From Pseudoroseomonas aestuarii (GTDB lineage: Bacteria; Pseudomonadota; Alphaproteobacteria; Acetobacterales; Acetobacteraceae), in assembly GCF_042651065.1 (NCBI RefSeq), contig NZ_JBHSCH010000010.1:20859-84858 (forward strand): a stretch of DNA of 64,000 nt, read 5' to 3'. Positions 37,990 to 46,829 of the stretch are shown here, piece by piece (the first letter of the stretch is position 1; each line of letters starts with the position of its first letter). The notes below the pieces were generated by a model. That model did not search any database. It was not told the origin of the DNA and saw only the letters and a program-made list of their open reading frames with translations. Position numbers and translations under genes: made by a program.

Positions 37990-39341
37990 GGGCGGGCCGG
38001 GTCGAAATGCCGGCGCAGCGCCTGGCCGTATCCGGCATAGTCCTGCTGGAACTGTGGCGCCTCGGCGGCGTAGCGGGTGACGCGCTGCGGGAAGCGCGTC
38101 TCGAACATGAAGGCCAGCGTGCCCTCCAGCTTGTGCGGCTTCAGCGCCACGCTGCTGGCGCCCTCGAAGGCGGCCATGTCGGGCCCGTGCGGCAGCATGG
38201 TGTTGTGCAGCGAGAAGCCGCCGGGGACGAAGCCGCCGCCGGTCTTGGCGTCGTAGACGCCGTGGATCAGGCCCATGAACTCGCTCATGACGTTCATGTG
38301 GTACCAGGGCGGGCGGAAGGTGTCCTCGGCCACCAGCCAGCGGTCGGGGAAGATGACGAAGTCGATGTTGGCGGTGCCCGGCGTCTCGGAGGGCGCGGTC
38401 AGCACGGTGAAGATCGACGGGTCCGCATGGTCGAACAGCACCGGCCCCACGGGCGAGTAGCGGCGCAGATCGTATTTGTAGGGCGCGTAGTTGCCGTGCC
38501 ACGCCACCACGTCGAGCGGCGACTGGCCGATCGGCGCGCGCCAGAACCGGCCGCCCCACTTCACCGTCAGGGTGGAGGGCACCTCGCGGTCCTCATAGGC
38601 GGCGACGGGGGTGAGGAAGTCGCGGGGGTTGGCCAGGCAGTTGGCGCCGATCGGGCCGCGCTCGGGCAGGGTGAAGGCGCCGCCATAGTTCTCGCAGAGA
38701 TAGCCGCGCGCCGGCTGCTCCCCCGGCAGTTCCACCCGCAGCTTCACGCCGCGCGGGATGACGGCGATCTCGCCCGGCGCGATGTCGATGATGCCGAACT
38801 CCGTCCACAGCCGCAGCGCGCCCTGCTGCGGCACGAACAGCATCTCGGCGTCGGCGTTGTAGAAATACTCGTCCCGCATGGAGCGGGTGGCGAGATAGAT
38901 GTGGGAGGCCATGCCGCATTGCGTCGCCGCGTCGCCCGCCGTGGTGATGGTGCGCACGCCTTCCAGGAAGGAGAGGCGCTCCGCCGGCAGCGGGATCGGG
39001 TCCCAGCGCAGCGGCGCCAGGGGCAGCTCGGTCTCGGCGCAGGGCGCGGTGCGCCACAGCCCCGCCTCGGCCGGTGCGAAGCGCCCCCAATGCGCCACGG
39101 TGGGGCGGATGCGGTAGAGCCAGGAGCGCTCGTTGCTGGCGCGCGGCGCCGTGAAGGGCGAGCCGCTGAGCTGCTCGGCATAGAGGCCATAGGCGCAGCG
39201 CTGCGGCGAGTTGCGGCCGATGGGCAGGGCGCCGGGCAGCGCCTCCGTCTCAAAGCCGTTGCCGAAGCCGGAGAGATAGGCGGTGCCGGCGCCGGCCGCA
39301 GCCTGGCCGGCCGCGCTGCCGGGGCGCGTGGACTGGTTCAT
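37986..39341 (-). CDS. hmgA: Homogentisate 1,2-dioxygenase
   Basis: A 451-residue ring-opening dioxygenase. The iron ligands are visible as the His in PWYHMNVMSEFMGL, the Glu in the same motif, and the His of LPHGPDMAAFEGAS. YLSGFGNGFETEALPGALP near the N-terminus is the family opening. It converts homogentisate to maleylacetoacetate. GGAGGAACGACC precedes the ATG. It is followed directly by fahA; a maleylacetoacetate isomerase gene is not in the window. Confidence 0.96.
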   Translation of the reverse strand: MNQSTRPGSAAGQAAAGAGTAYLSGFGNGFETEALPGALPIGRNSPQRCAYGLYAEQLSGSPFTAPRASNERSWLYRIRPTVAHWGRFAPAEAGLWRTAPCAETELPLAPLRWDPIPLPAERLSFLEGVRTITTAGDAATQCGMASHIYLATRSMRDEYFYNADAEMLFVPQQGALRLWTEFGIIDIAPGEIAVIPRGVKLRVELPGEQPARGYLCENYGGAFTLPERGPIGANCLANPRDFLTPVAAYEDREVPSTLTVKWGGRFWRAPIGQSPLDVVAWHGNYAPYKYDLRRYSPVGPVLFDHADPSIFTVLTAPSETPGTANIDFVIFPDRWLVAEDTFRPPWYHMNVMSEFMGLIHGVYDAKTGGGFVPGGFSLHNTMLPHGPDMAAFEGASSVALKPHKLEGTLAFMFETRFPQRVTRYAAEAPQFQQDYAGYGQALRRHFDPARP

Positions 39342-39548
39342 GGTCGTTCCTCCTGCCTCCGGGGTCTTCCGCCTGCCGGGGCGCCTCGCCGTACCGGCCC
39401 GCCGGCCCGGGGAAGACGGCGCCGGGAAGACCCTATGGCGTCACGGATGCGATGGAAAGCCGGGCGATGAGCCCGGCCAGGGCCTGCCGGAGCGGCGCTG
39501 GAAGCCGCAGGCGCTGCGCGCGGATGCTCCGCCGCCCGCCACGGCGCC

Positions 39549-40682
39549 TCATTTCGCCGCCGCCGGCTCCCGCGCCGCGCCGATCACGCCGCGGCGGATC
39601 TGGTCCTCCTCGATGCTTTCGAAGAGCGCGCGGAAATTGCCCTCGCCGAAGCCGTCATCGCCCTTGCGCTCGATGAACTCGAAGAACACCGGCCCGATGA
39701 CGTTGCCGGAGAAGATCTGCAGCAGCAGGCGGGCCTTCCTGTGCTCCACCACCCCCTCGCCATCGACGAGGATGCCGTTCCGCTTCAGCCGCGCGATGTC
39801 CTCGCCATGGCCGGGCAGGCGCGCATCCACGCGCTCGTAATAGGTGTCGGGCGGCGCGGGCATGAAGGCGAGGCCGGCGGCGCGCAGCCCCTCGATCGTG
39901 CCGTAGATGTCGCTGCAGCCGCAGGCGATGTGCTGGATGCCCTCGCCCTTGTAGGCGCGCAGATACTCCTCGATCTGGCTCTCCTCGTCCGCGCTCTCGT
40001 TCAGCGGGATGCGGATGCGTCCGTCCGGGCTGGTCAGCGCGCGGGAGAACAGGCCCGTGTACTCGCCCTTGATGTCGAAGTAGCGGATCTGCCGGAAGTT
40101 GAAGAGCCTGGCGTAGAACTCGTACCAGACGTCCATCCGGCCGCGGTGGACGTTGTGGGTCAGGTGGTCGATGTAGAACAGCCCCGCCCCCCGGGGCGCC
40201 GGCTCGCGCTCGCCCAGCCATTCGAAGCCGCAATCGTCGTAGACCGAGCCGGCCGCGCCGTAGCGGTCGACGAAGTAGAGCAGGCTGCCGCCGATGCCTC
40301 GGATCGCCGGGATATCCAGCGCCAGGCCGCCTTCCGCCGGGTCGGCCGGCGCGGCGCCGAGCGCCAGGGCGCGGCGGTAGGCACGCTGCGCATCCACCAC
40401 GCGGAAGCCCATGGAGGGCACGCTGGGCCCGTGCGCCGCGGCGAAGCGCGTGGCCTGGCTGCCCGGCTCCTCGTTCAGCAGGTAGTTGACGTCACCCTGG
40501 CGGTACAGCGTGACCGCCCTGTCCCGGTGCCGCGCGACGGGCGCGAAGCCCATCTGCCGGAACAGCGCGTGCAGCTTCTCCGGTTCGGGATGGGCGTATT
40601 CGACGAAGGCGAAGCCGTCCGTGCCCATCGGGTTGTGGTCGTCGATGGCGGGTGGCGGCGCGTCATGCGGAAAGGGGCCCAT
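39549..40682 (-). CDS. hppD: 4-hydroxyphenylpyruvate dioxygenase
   Basis: A 377-residue vicinal-oxygen-chelate dioxygenase that makes homogentisate. The iron ligands are the His in IDHLTHNVHRGRM, the His in GEGIQHIACGCSD and the Glu in GPVFFEFIERKG. The N-terminal half is a degenerate repeat (GFAFVEYAHPEPEKLHALFR). The start at 40682 follows GGAGGAGAGAG. It lies 207 bases upstream of hmgA with a hairpin (GCCGGGC/GCCCGGC, 39459-39477) between. The divergent Lrp-type regulator probably controls it. Confidence 0.95.
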   Translation of the reverse strand: MGPFPHDAPPPAIDDHNPMGTDGFAFVEYAHPEPEKLHALFRQMGFAPVARHRDRAVTLYRQGDVNYLLNEEPGSQATRFAAAHGPSVPSMGFRVVDAQRAYRRALALGAAPADPAEGGLALDIPAIRGIGGSLLYFVDRYGAAGSVYDDCGFEWLGEREPAPRGAGLFYIDHLTHNVHRGRMDVWYEFYARLFNFRQIRYFDIKGEYTGLFSRALTSPDGRIRIPLNESADEESQIEEYLRAYKGEGIQHIACGCSDIYGTIEGLRAAGLAFMPAPPDTYYERVDARLPGHGEDIARLKRNGILVDGEGVVEHRKARLLLQIFSGNVIGPVFFEFIERKGDDGFGEGNFRALFESIEEDQIRRGVIGAAREPAAAK

Positions 40683-40758
40683 GGTACGTCTCTCTCCTCC
40701 GGTGCTTCTCCGGAGGCTAGCGCGGCGCCGGCACATGATGTGTGCGAAGCCGGCGCCG

Positions 40759-40804
40759 ATGCGCCTTGCGGCGCATGGATGGCGCATGGAAAGGTCCTTC
40801 CATG
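40759..40804. promoter_or_regulatory. Two small inverted repeats in the hppD-lrp promoter region
   Basis: ATGCGCC/GGCGCAT around TTGC (40759-40776) is followed by CATGGAA/TTCCATG around AGGTCC (40785-40804), the latter covering the regulator's start codon. Their spacing and position suggest autoregulation and control of hppD by the Lrp-type protein. Confidence 0.4.
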
Positions 40805-41293
40805 CACGGAATTCCCACGCTGGACGGGTTCGACCTGAAGCTGCTGATGGCGCTGCAGGAGGATGGGCGCCTGACCAACCAGCAGCTGGGGGAGCGGGTC
40901 GGGCTTTCCCCCTCGCAATGCTCGCGGCGCCGCTCGGCGCTGGAGGCGGCGGGGCTGATCGCCGGCTACCACGCCGCGCTGGACGAGGAGGCGCTGGGGC
41001 TGCGGGTGCTGGCCTTCATCCAGGTCACGCTGGCCGCGCACAATGCGGAGAATTCGCGGCTGTTCCGCATGCTGCTCGAGCGGGTGGAGGAGGTGCAGGA
41101 AGCCTACGCCATGACCGGCGACGCCGATTACCTGCTGAAGGCCATCGTGCCGGACCTGAAGGGCCTCTCCCGCCTCGTCAACGAGACGTTGCTGGCGCAT
41201 GAGAGCGTCGCCCGGGTGCGCTCCTCCATCGTGCTGGAGCGACTGAAGCAGTCGGCGCGGCTGCCGCTGGCGTCCCTCACCCCCCTGGGCTGA
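40802..41293 (+). CDS. Lrp/AsnC-family transcriptional regulator
   Basis: A 163-residue Lrp/AsnC protein. The N-terminal winged helix reads LDGFDLKLLMALQEDGRLTN then LGERVGLSPSQCSRRRSALEAAGLI. The C-terminal RAM domain (about 70-150) includes GLRVLAFIQVTL and VQEAYAMTGDADYLLKAIVPD, whose Gly-Asp-Asp/Tyr region forms the effector pocket. It is divergent from hppD and likely regulates tyrosine catabolism. Confidence 0.9.
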   Translation: MHGIPTLDGFDLKLLMALQEDGRLTNQQLGERVGLSPSQCSRRRSALEAAGLIAGYHAALDEEALGLRVLAFIQVTLAAHNAENSRLFRMLLERVEEVQEAYAMTGDADYLLKAIVPDLKGLSRLVNETLLAHESVARVRSSIVLERLKQSARLPLASLTPLG

Positions 41294-41356
41294 GCGGCGC
41301 CGCGACGCGCGGGCGGCGGCCCGCGGGCGGGGAGGGGGCGGGTCGGGGTGCCGGCC

Positions 41357-42031
41357 CTACCGGCCGCTCATCCGGTGCAGCAGGATGCGGCGCGAGCCGG
41401 CCTCGACCGTCACCCTCCAGTGGTCCGCCTGCGCCACGCCCAGGATGTTCGCCGGCCGGTAGGCCACCACATTCACCCCGCCCGCATGGCGGAGGCTGTC
41501 GTAGAGGATGCCGTCGGCGGCCGAGGCGCGGACCTCCTCCCCCAGCACCTGCGAGGCGGCATGGCTGTCGGGGGCATAGATTTCGGCCCGCGCCGCCTGC
41601 TCGCCGCGGATGTCGAGATAGGCGCCGGCGAGGTCCGCCGTATAGGCGCGGTAGGCACGGCTGAGGGTGGCGGCGCCGGTGGCCACCGCCTCGCGCCGCA
41701 GATGGTGCGCCACCTCGGCCGCCGCGGTGGGCAGCGCGGCGGCGGCATACCAGGCGCCGAGGTCGGGGCCGTTGAACCGCGCGCCGGCGGGCGCGGCGTG
41801 CAGGAAGGCGGCCATGACGACGCTCGAATTCGGCCGGCCATAGACCCACTGGCTGCGCGGCAGGCGCAGGATGCGCTCCTGCACCAGCCGGTCATTGGTC
41901 CAGCCGGCCAGTTCCATCACCGCCTGCATGTCGGCGGCGGTGGCCACCGTGTCGAACAGGCCGATCGGCGGGAAGCGGGACGGGACCAGCCGGTGGGTCG
42001 GTGCCGGGGCCGGTGCGTGGCGGTCGCTCAA
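41357..42031 (-). CDS. RES-domain toxin
   Basis: A 224-residue RES-family protein. The conserved Arg is in AGARFNGPDLGAWYAA, the Glu in PTAAAEVAHHLRR and the Ser in LYDSLRHAGGVNVVAYRP, the R-E-S triad of toxins that destroy NAD. The start overlaps the antitoxin stop (ATGA). Antitoxin first, toxin second is the usual order in this class. Activity is inferred from the family. Confidence 0.85.
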   Translation of the reverse strand: MSDRHAPAPAPTHRLVPSRFPPIGLFDTVATAADMQAVMELAGWTNDRLVQERILRLPRSQWVYGRPNSSVVMAAFLHAAPAGARFNGPDLGAWYAAAALPTAAAEVAHHLRREAVATGAATLSRAYRAYTADLAGAYLDIRGEQAARAEIYAPDSHAASQVLGEEVRASAADGILYDSLRHAGGVNVVAYRPANILGVAQADHWRVTVEAGSRRILLHRMSGR

Positions 42032-42555
42032 GAGATGACCAGATCCGCATCCGTGTAGGGGGTGAAGTCCCGGTCGGCGCCGTTCGGCTCCATGGAGAGG
42101 CCGCCGCGCGCCGCATCCAGGAAGCGGCGCACGGCCATCAGCCCGTCCTGCGTGCCGCTGGTCACCAGCTCCAGCGGCGGCCGGCCACCGAAGAGGGTGG
42201 CACCGTGCGGCCGGCGCAGCCAGGCGACGCCCTCCCGCTCGCTCTCATGCAGCACCCCCAGCGCCTGGTGGATGCCGAGGACGGCCGAGATCCGTGCCAG
42301 CGTGTCCACGTCGAGCGTGAAGCTGCCGTGCTCGCGCGCGATCCTGGCCCAGCGATGGAAGGTGGAGCGGGCCGGGTAGCCCAGCACCAGCAGGCGCTGC
42401 GTCTCGTCCAGCCCCCAGAGATCGGCGATGGCCAGGAAGGTCCGCATGCCCGGCGCGCTGAGCCGCCGGCGGTTCTCCGGCGAGAAGCGGCTCCGGTCCA
42501 GGCGCTGTGGAGCGGGCGCCAGGGGCTGCGCGAGGGCGGCGGCAGGCTGGTGCAT
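42028..42555 (-). CDS. Xre/MbcA/ParS-type antitoxin of the RES toxin
   Basis: A 175-residue protein. The N-terminal half has an Xre-like helix-turn-helix (LLVLGYPARSTFHRWARIAR). The C-terminal half has the MbcA/ParS/Xre toxin-binding signature: RISAVLGIHQALGVLHES, LRRPHGATLFGGRPPLELVT, GTQDGLMAVRRFLDAARGG. AGGGAGAG precedes the ATG at 42555. It should neutralise the RES toxin and repress their operon. Confidence 0.88.
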   Translation of the reverse strand: MHQPAAALAQPLAPAPQRLDRSRFSPENRRRLSAPGMRTFLAIADLWGLDETQRLLVLGYPARSTFHRWARIAREHGSFTLDVDTLARISAVLGIHQALGVLHESEREGVAWLRRPHGATLFGGRPPLELVTSGTQDGLMAVRRFLDAARGGLSMEPNGADRDFTPYTDADLVIS

Positions 42556-42689
42556 GGCGGCTCTCCCTGTCCAGATCGGCACAAAGCCCATGTTGAGACA
42601 GCGGCGGCAATTTGCAAGGACATTCCGTGCCTGTTCGGCTCTCCGCCCCGCCTGAGCCGGCGAGAGATTGTCTTGCAGACGCAATCATG

Positions 42690-42702
42690 TTGGTACTACC
42701 AA
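42690..42702. promoter_or_regulatory. FadR-type GntR operator
   Basis: TTGGTACTACCAA is a perfect 13-base palindrome and matches the FadR-subfamily consensus TGGTnnnACCA. It lies seven bases before the start codon of the FadR-type regulator, pointing to autorepression and, through the same transcript, control of the downstream sugar-acid genes. Confidence 0.75.
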
Positions 42703-42708
42703 TTTGGC

Positions 42709-43470
42709 ATGACCAAAAGTGCCGAAGCCTCTGGCCCTCCTCACCTCGCCTCCGCGCCGCCGCCCGATGAGCGGAGCGGCCTGCTGGGGCGCCTGCTGAC
42801 CTTCATCGCCTACCACCGCCTTCAGCCCGGCGACCGGCTTCCGGCGGAGCGCGACCTCGCCGAGCGCTTCGGCGTCGGCCGCGGCGCGGTGCGGGAGGCG
42901 CTGGTGGTGCTGGAGACGCTGCGCATGGTGGAGCGCCGGCCGAATTCCGGCATCTACCTGCGCGCCGTGGAGAAGCAGGGCTCGATCGAGGCCATCGTGC
43001 TGCAGGCCGAGCTGGGCATCCCGCTCACCGGGGCCGAGGTGCGCGAGGTGGTGGAGCTGCGCCGCATCCTGGAGATGCAGGCCATGCGCCTCGCCGCCGA
43101 GCGGCGCCATGCGGAGGACATCGCGCGGCTCGACGCGATCCTGGCCACGGGCGAGGGCGCCGTCGCCGCCGGGGATGGCGCACGCTTGGCCGATTACGAC
43201 GCCGCCTTCCACCTCGCCATGGTGGAGGCCACGGGCAACCACGTCTTCCTGCGCGTGGTGCACGCCTTCTACCTGATGTCCCGCAACCGCCGCCGCGCCT
43301 ACTTCGCCGACGGGCAGCGCGCCCCCCTCTCGCACGCCCAGCACGTGGCGATGCGCGACGCCGTGGCGGCGGGCGACCCGGACCGCGCCGAGGCCGCCAT
43401 GGGCAGCCACCTGCGCGGCGTCGAGAGCTACTGGCTGGAGCTGCTGGAGCGCCGCACGCGCGAGGAATGA
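42709..43470 (+). CDS. FadR-subfamily GntR transcriptional regulator
   Basis: A 253-residue regulator. The winged helix reads RLPAERDLAERFGVGRGAVREALVVLETLRMVERRPNSGIY-like (about 45-85; shown only in part: LAERFGVGRGAVREALVVLE). The FCD domain has the metal-binding pattern EVVELRRILE, DAAFHLAMVEATGNH and HVAMRDAVAAGD. The ATG at 42709 directly follows the palindrome. It heads a collinear cluster of enolase-superfamily genes and should sense a sugar acid or dehydration product. Confidence 0.9.
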   Translation: MTKSAEASGPPHLASAPPPDERSGLLGRLLTFIAYHRLQPGDRLPAERDLAERFGVGRGAVREALVVLETLRMVERRPNSGIYLRAVEKQGSIEAIVLQAELGIPLTGAEVREVVELRRILEMQAMRLAAERRHAEDIARLDAILATGEGAVAAGDGARLADYDAAFHLAMVEATGNHVFLRVVHAFYLMSRNRRRAYFADGQRAPLSHAQHVAMRDAVAAGDPDRAEAAMGSHLRGVESYWLELLERRTREE

Positions 43471-43521
43471 CGGCGGCCCGCGCCAAATGGCCGTGCCGCC
43501 CCTGGGAGGAAACAAGAACGC

Positions 43522-44661
43522 ATGAAGATCACCGACGTGACCTGCCACGTCCTGCAATCCAAGGTGGAGCAGCCCTTCACCTCGGCGCGCGGCTGGCTCT
43601 ACACCACCCGCGCCTCCTGCATCGTCGAGATCGCGACCGATGCGGGCATCACCGGCTGGGGCGAATGCTACGGCCCGGCGGCGGTGAACAAGACCATCAT
43701 CGAGACGCAGTACCGCCAGCGGGTGATCGGCCGCGACCCCTTCGACGTCGAGGTGGTGTGGGAGGATCTCTACAACCGCATCAAGGATTACGGCCTGACC
43801 GGCATGACCATCGCCGCGCTGTCGGGCATCGACATCGCGCTGTGGGACATCATCGGCCGCGCCGTGGGCAAGCCCGTGCACAAGCTGATCGGCGGCGCGC
43901 ACCGGACGGAGGTGCAGGCCTATGCCACCGGCCTCTACTTCATCGACATGGACCGGCTGGTGGAGGAGGCGGTCGAGGAGGCGGAGGAGTATGTCCAGCA
44001 GGGCTTCCGCGCCATCAAGATGAAGATCGGCCTCGGCGACCCGAAGCTCGACCTGCGGCGCGTCGCCGCGGTGCGGCAGGCCATCGGCCCCGACGTGAAG
44101 CTCGCGGTGGATGCCAACCACTGCTTCACCGTGCCGCAGGCCATCCGCCTCGGCCGCGCCATGGAGGAGCTGGACCTGCTGTGGTTCGAGGAGCCGATCA
44201 GCCCCGAGGACCATGACGGCTATGTGGAGGTGACGCGGGCGCTCGACATGGCGGTGGCCGGCGGCGAGAACGACTTCACCCGCTGGGGCTTCCGCGATGT
44301 CATCGCGCGCAAGGCGATGGACATCGTGCAGCCGGATGTCTGCGCCGCGGGCGGCATCAGCGAGTGCCGCAAGATCGCCGCCATGGCCTCGGCGCATGGG
44401 GTGGAATGCGTCCCCCACGCCTGGGGCTCGGCCATCGGCCTCGCCGCCACGGTGCAGTTCCTGGCAGCATTGCCGGACACGCCGCCCGCCTTCCGCCCGA
44501 TGCCGCCGATGCTGGAATTCGAGCAGACGCCGAACCCGCTGCGCGACCATCTGGCGAAGGACCCCATCGTGCAGCAGCGCGGCATCGTGCGCGTGCCGGA
44601 TGGCCCCGGCCTCGGCATCGAGGTCGATCGCGCCGTGCTTGCCCAGTACAAGGTGGCCTGA
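43522..44661 (+). CDS. Mandelate racemase/muconate-lactonizing-type enzyme (enolase superfamily), copy 1
   Basis: A 379-residue acid-sugar dehydratase candidate. The catalytic KxK is in AIKMKIGLGDP; metal ligands are the Asp of AVDANHCF, Glu of LWFEEPIS and Glu of GGENDFTR; the general acid/base His is in VPHAWGSAIG. GGGAGGAAAC precedes the ATG. It is the first enzyme gene of the cluster, three bases upstream of the dehydrogenase gene. Likely substrate is an aldonate or aldarate; the exact one is unknown. Confidence 0.9.
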   Translation: MKITDVTCHVLQSKVEQPFTSARGWLYTTRASCIVEIATDAGITGWGECYGPAAVNKTIIETQYRQRVIGRDPFDVEVVWEDLYNRIKDYGLTGMTIAALSGIDIALWDIIGRAVGKPVHKLIGGAHRTEVQAYATGLYFIDMDRLVEEAVEEAEEYVQQGFRAIKMKIGLGDPKLDLRRVAAVRQAIGPDVKLAVDANHCFTVPQAIRLGRAMEELDLLWFEEPISPEDHDGYVEVTRALDMAVAGGENDFTRWGFRDVIARKAMDIVQPDVCAAGGISECRKIAAMASAHGVECVPHAWGSAIGLAATVQFLAALPDTPPAFRPMPPMLEFEQTPNPLRDHLAKDPIVQQRGIVRVPDGPGLGIEVDRAVLAQYKVA

Positions 44662-44664
44662 GCC

Positions 44665-45657
44665 ATGCTCGTCGCCCTGACCGATCCGATCGACCCCGCC
44701 GGCGAGGCCGTGCTGCGGGAGGCCGGCCACGAGGTCGCGCTCGCCCCGCCCGGCGGGCTGGACGCCCTGCTGGCCCGCGCCGAGGCCGTTGTGGTGCGCC
44801 GCCAGCTTCCCGACGACCTCTGCGCCCGCGCGCCGCGCCTGCTGGCCGCCGTGCGGCAGGGGGTTGGCGTGGACATGATCCCGATCCCCGACTGCACGGC
44901 GCATGGCGTGCTGGTGGCCAATGTGCCGGGCGCCAACGCCGATTCGGTCGCCGAGTTCGCCATCGGCCAGATGCTCGCCATCGCCCGCCACGCGGAGGCG
45001 ATGCACGCCGCGCTGCTGTCGGAGGGCTGGGACAAGGCCCGCGCCCGCACCGCCAGCGCCTTCGAGCTGCGCGGCCGCACGCTCGGCATCGTCGGCGTCG
45101 GCGCGGTGGGGCGGCGGCTGGCCGAGATCGCCGGCACCGGCTTCCGCATGCGGGTGCTCGGCCACCGGCGTGACCGCGACGCGCTGCCGCCCGGCGTGGA
45201 CTACGCCTCCCTGGAGACGCTCTTCGCCGAGAGCGACTTCGTCGTGCTCGCCTGCCCGCTCACAGACGAGACACGCGGCCTCGTCTCCGCCGCGCTGCTG
45301 GCGCGGATGCGGCCCGGCGCCTGGCTGCTGAACCTGGCGCGCGGCGCCGTGGTGCAGGAGGAGGCGCTGCTGGAGGCGCTGCGCGCGGGCCGCATCGGCG
45401 GCGCCGCGCTTGATGTCTATCCGGTGCAGCCGCTCGCGCCCGACCACAGGCTGCGCGCCCTGCCCAACGTGCTGCTGACGCCGCACGCGGCGGGCCTCAG
45501 CCGCGAGGCGGTGCTGCGCATGAGCACGGGCGCCGCCGAGGCGGTGGTGCAGATCCTGCGCGGCGGGCGGCCGCGCAGCCTCGTCAACCCCGAAGCCTGG
45601 GAGGCCTCGCGCGCGCGGCGCCGGAGCCTCGGCCATGCGGAGGCCGCCACGGCATGA
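44665..45657 (+). CDS. D-isomer-specific 2-hydroxyacid dehydrogenase family protein with Gln at the catalytic Glu position
   Basis: A 330-residue NAD-dependent dehydrogenase. The nucleotide fold has TLGIVGVGAVGRRLAEIAG. The catalytic Arg is in NLARGAVV and the His in LTPHAAGLS. At the place where most family members have the catalytic Glu (DVFxxEP), this protein reads DVYPVQP, a Gln as in formate dehydrogenase. It could act on a 2-keto acid produced by the neighbouring dehydratases, but the Gln raises the chance of a different reaction. It overlaps the next gene by 4 bases. Confidence 0.85.
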   Translation: MLVALTDPIDPAGEAVLREAGHEVALAPPGGLDALLARAEAVVVRRQLPDDLCARAPRLLAAVRQGVGVDMIPIPDCTAHGVLVANVPGANADSVAEFAIGQMLAIARHAEAMHAALLSEGWDKARARTASAFELRGRTLGIVGVGAVGRRLAEIAGTGFRMRVLGHRRDRDALPPGVDYASLETLFAESDFVVLACPLTDETRGLVSAALLARMRPGAWLLNLARGAVVQEEALLEALRAGRIGGAALDVYPVQPLAPDHRLRALPNVLLTPHAAGLSREAVLRMSTGAAEAVVQILRGGRPRSLVNPEAWEASRARRRSLGHAEAATA

Positions 45658-46829
45658 AGATCTCCCGCGTACAGGCCACCTGGTGCCGCGTGCCGATCCC
45701 CGAGGAGCGGCGCTTCACCAGCGATTTCGGCCTCGTCTCCACCTTCGATTCCGTCATCGTGCGGATCGACACCGAATGCGGCCTGACCGGCTGGGGCGAG
45801 GCCAAGGCGGGGGTGGGCAGCGCCGCCGCCTGCGCCGGCCTCGCCGCCATCGTCAACCTCGACTACGCGCCGCTGCTGCTGGGCCAGGACCCGCGCGACA
45901 TCTCCCGCCTGTGGGACATGATGTACAACACCCCGCGCGAGGGCTACGCCGTCGCCGGCGGCTACGCGCTGCCGCAGCTCGGCCGGCGCGGCCTCTCCAT
46001 CGCCGCCATCGCCGGCGTCGACATCGCGCTGTGGGACATCCTCGGCAAGTCGCTGGGCGCGCCGGTCTGGCGGCTGCTCGGCGGGCGGCGGGCGGAGCGG
46101 ATGCCGGCCTATGCCTCGGGCGGCTGGGCCGACGTCACGAAGATCGGCGCGCAGCTCAAGGGCTATTGCGACAAGGCCGGCTTCCGCGCGGTGAAGATGC
46201 GGGTCGGCGTCATGGATGGCTCGCCCGCCCGCTCCGCCGCCCGGGTGCGCGCGGCGCGGGAGGCGCTGGGGCCGGAGATCCGCCTGATGGCCGATGCGCA
46301 CGGCACCTGGACGGTGGCCGAGGCGCGCGCCTTCTGCCGCATGGTCGAGGATTGCGACCTGTTCTGGTTCGAGGAGCCGTGCAGCGCCGACGACAAGGCC
46401 GGCACGGCGGAGGTGCGCCGCTGCTCCACCGTGCCGGTCAGCGCCGGCGAGAGCGAGTTCACCCGCCACGATTTCCGCGAGCTGGCCGAGCTGCGCGCGG
46501 TGGACGTGATGCAGCCCGACCTCGCCATCGCCGGCGGCATCACCGAGGGGCTGCGCATTGCCGGCATCGCCGCGGCCTACAACCTCCGCCTCGCGCCGCA
46601 TCTCTGGTCCGGCGCGCCGGCCTTCGCCGCCGGGCTGCACCTCGCCGCCACGCAGAGCGCCGGCTTCATCCTGGAATACTCGCTCGGCCACAACCCGATG
46701 CTGCACGAGCTGATCGAGGAGAGCTTCCCGGTGGAGGACGGGCATGTCGCCATCCCCGACCGGCCGGGGCTCGGCATCACCGTGCGGGAATCCTTCCTGC
46801 GCGAATACGGCCAGGGGAGCCGCCCATGA
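45654..46829 (+). CDS. Mandelate racemase/muconate-lactonizing-type enzyme (enolase superfamily), copy 2
   Basis: A 391-residue paralogue. The KxK position reads AVKMRVGVMDG (KxR). Metal ligands: Asp of LMADAHGTW, Glu of FWFEEPCS, Glu of SAGESEFTR. The general base His is in LAPHLWSGAP. It follows the dehydrogenase gene and overlaps the third paralogue (ATGA). The substitution suggests a different substrate or stereochemistry from copy 1. Confidence 0.88.
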   Translation: MKISRVQATWCRVPIPEERRFTSDFGLVSTFDSVIVRIDTECGLTGWGEAKAGVGSAAACAGLAAIVNLDYAPLLLGQDPRDISRLWDMMYNTPREGYAVAGGYALPQLGRRGLSIAAIAGVDIALWDILGKSLGAPVWRLLGGRRAERMPAYASGGWADVTKIGAQLKGYCDKAGFRAVKMRVGVMDGSPARSAARVRAAREALGPEIRLMADAHGTWTVAEARAFCRMVEDCDLFWFEEPCSADDKAGTAEVRRCSTVPVSAGESEFTRHDFRELAELRAVDVMQPDLAIAGGITEGLRIAGIAAAYNLRLAPHLWSGAPAFAAGLHLAATQSAGFILEYSLGHNPMLHELIEESFPVEDGHVAIPDRPGLGITVRESFLREYGQGSRP

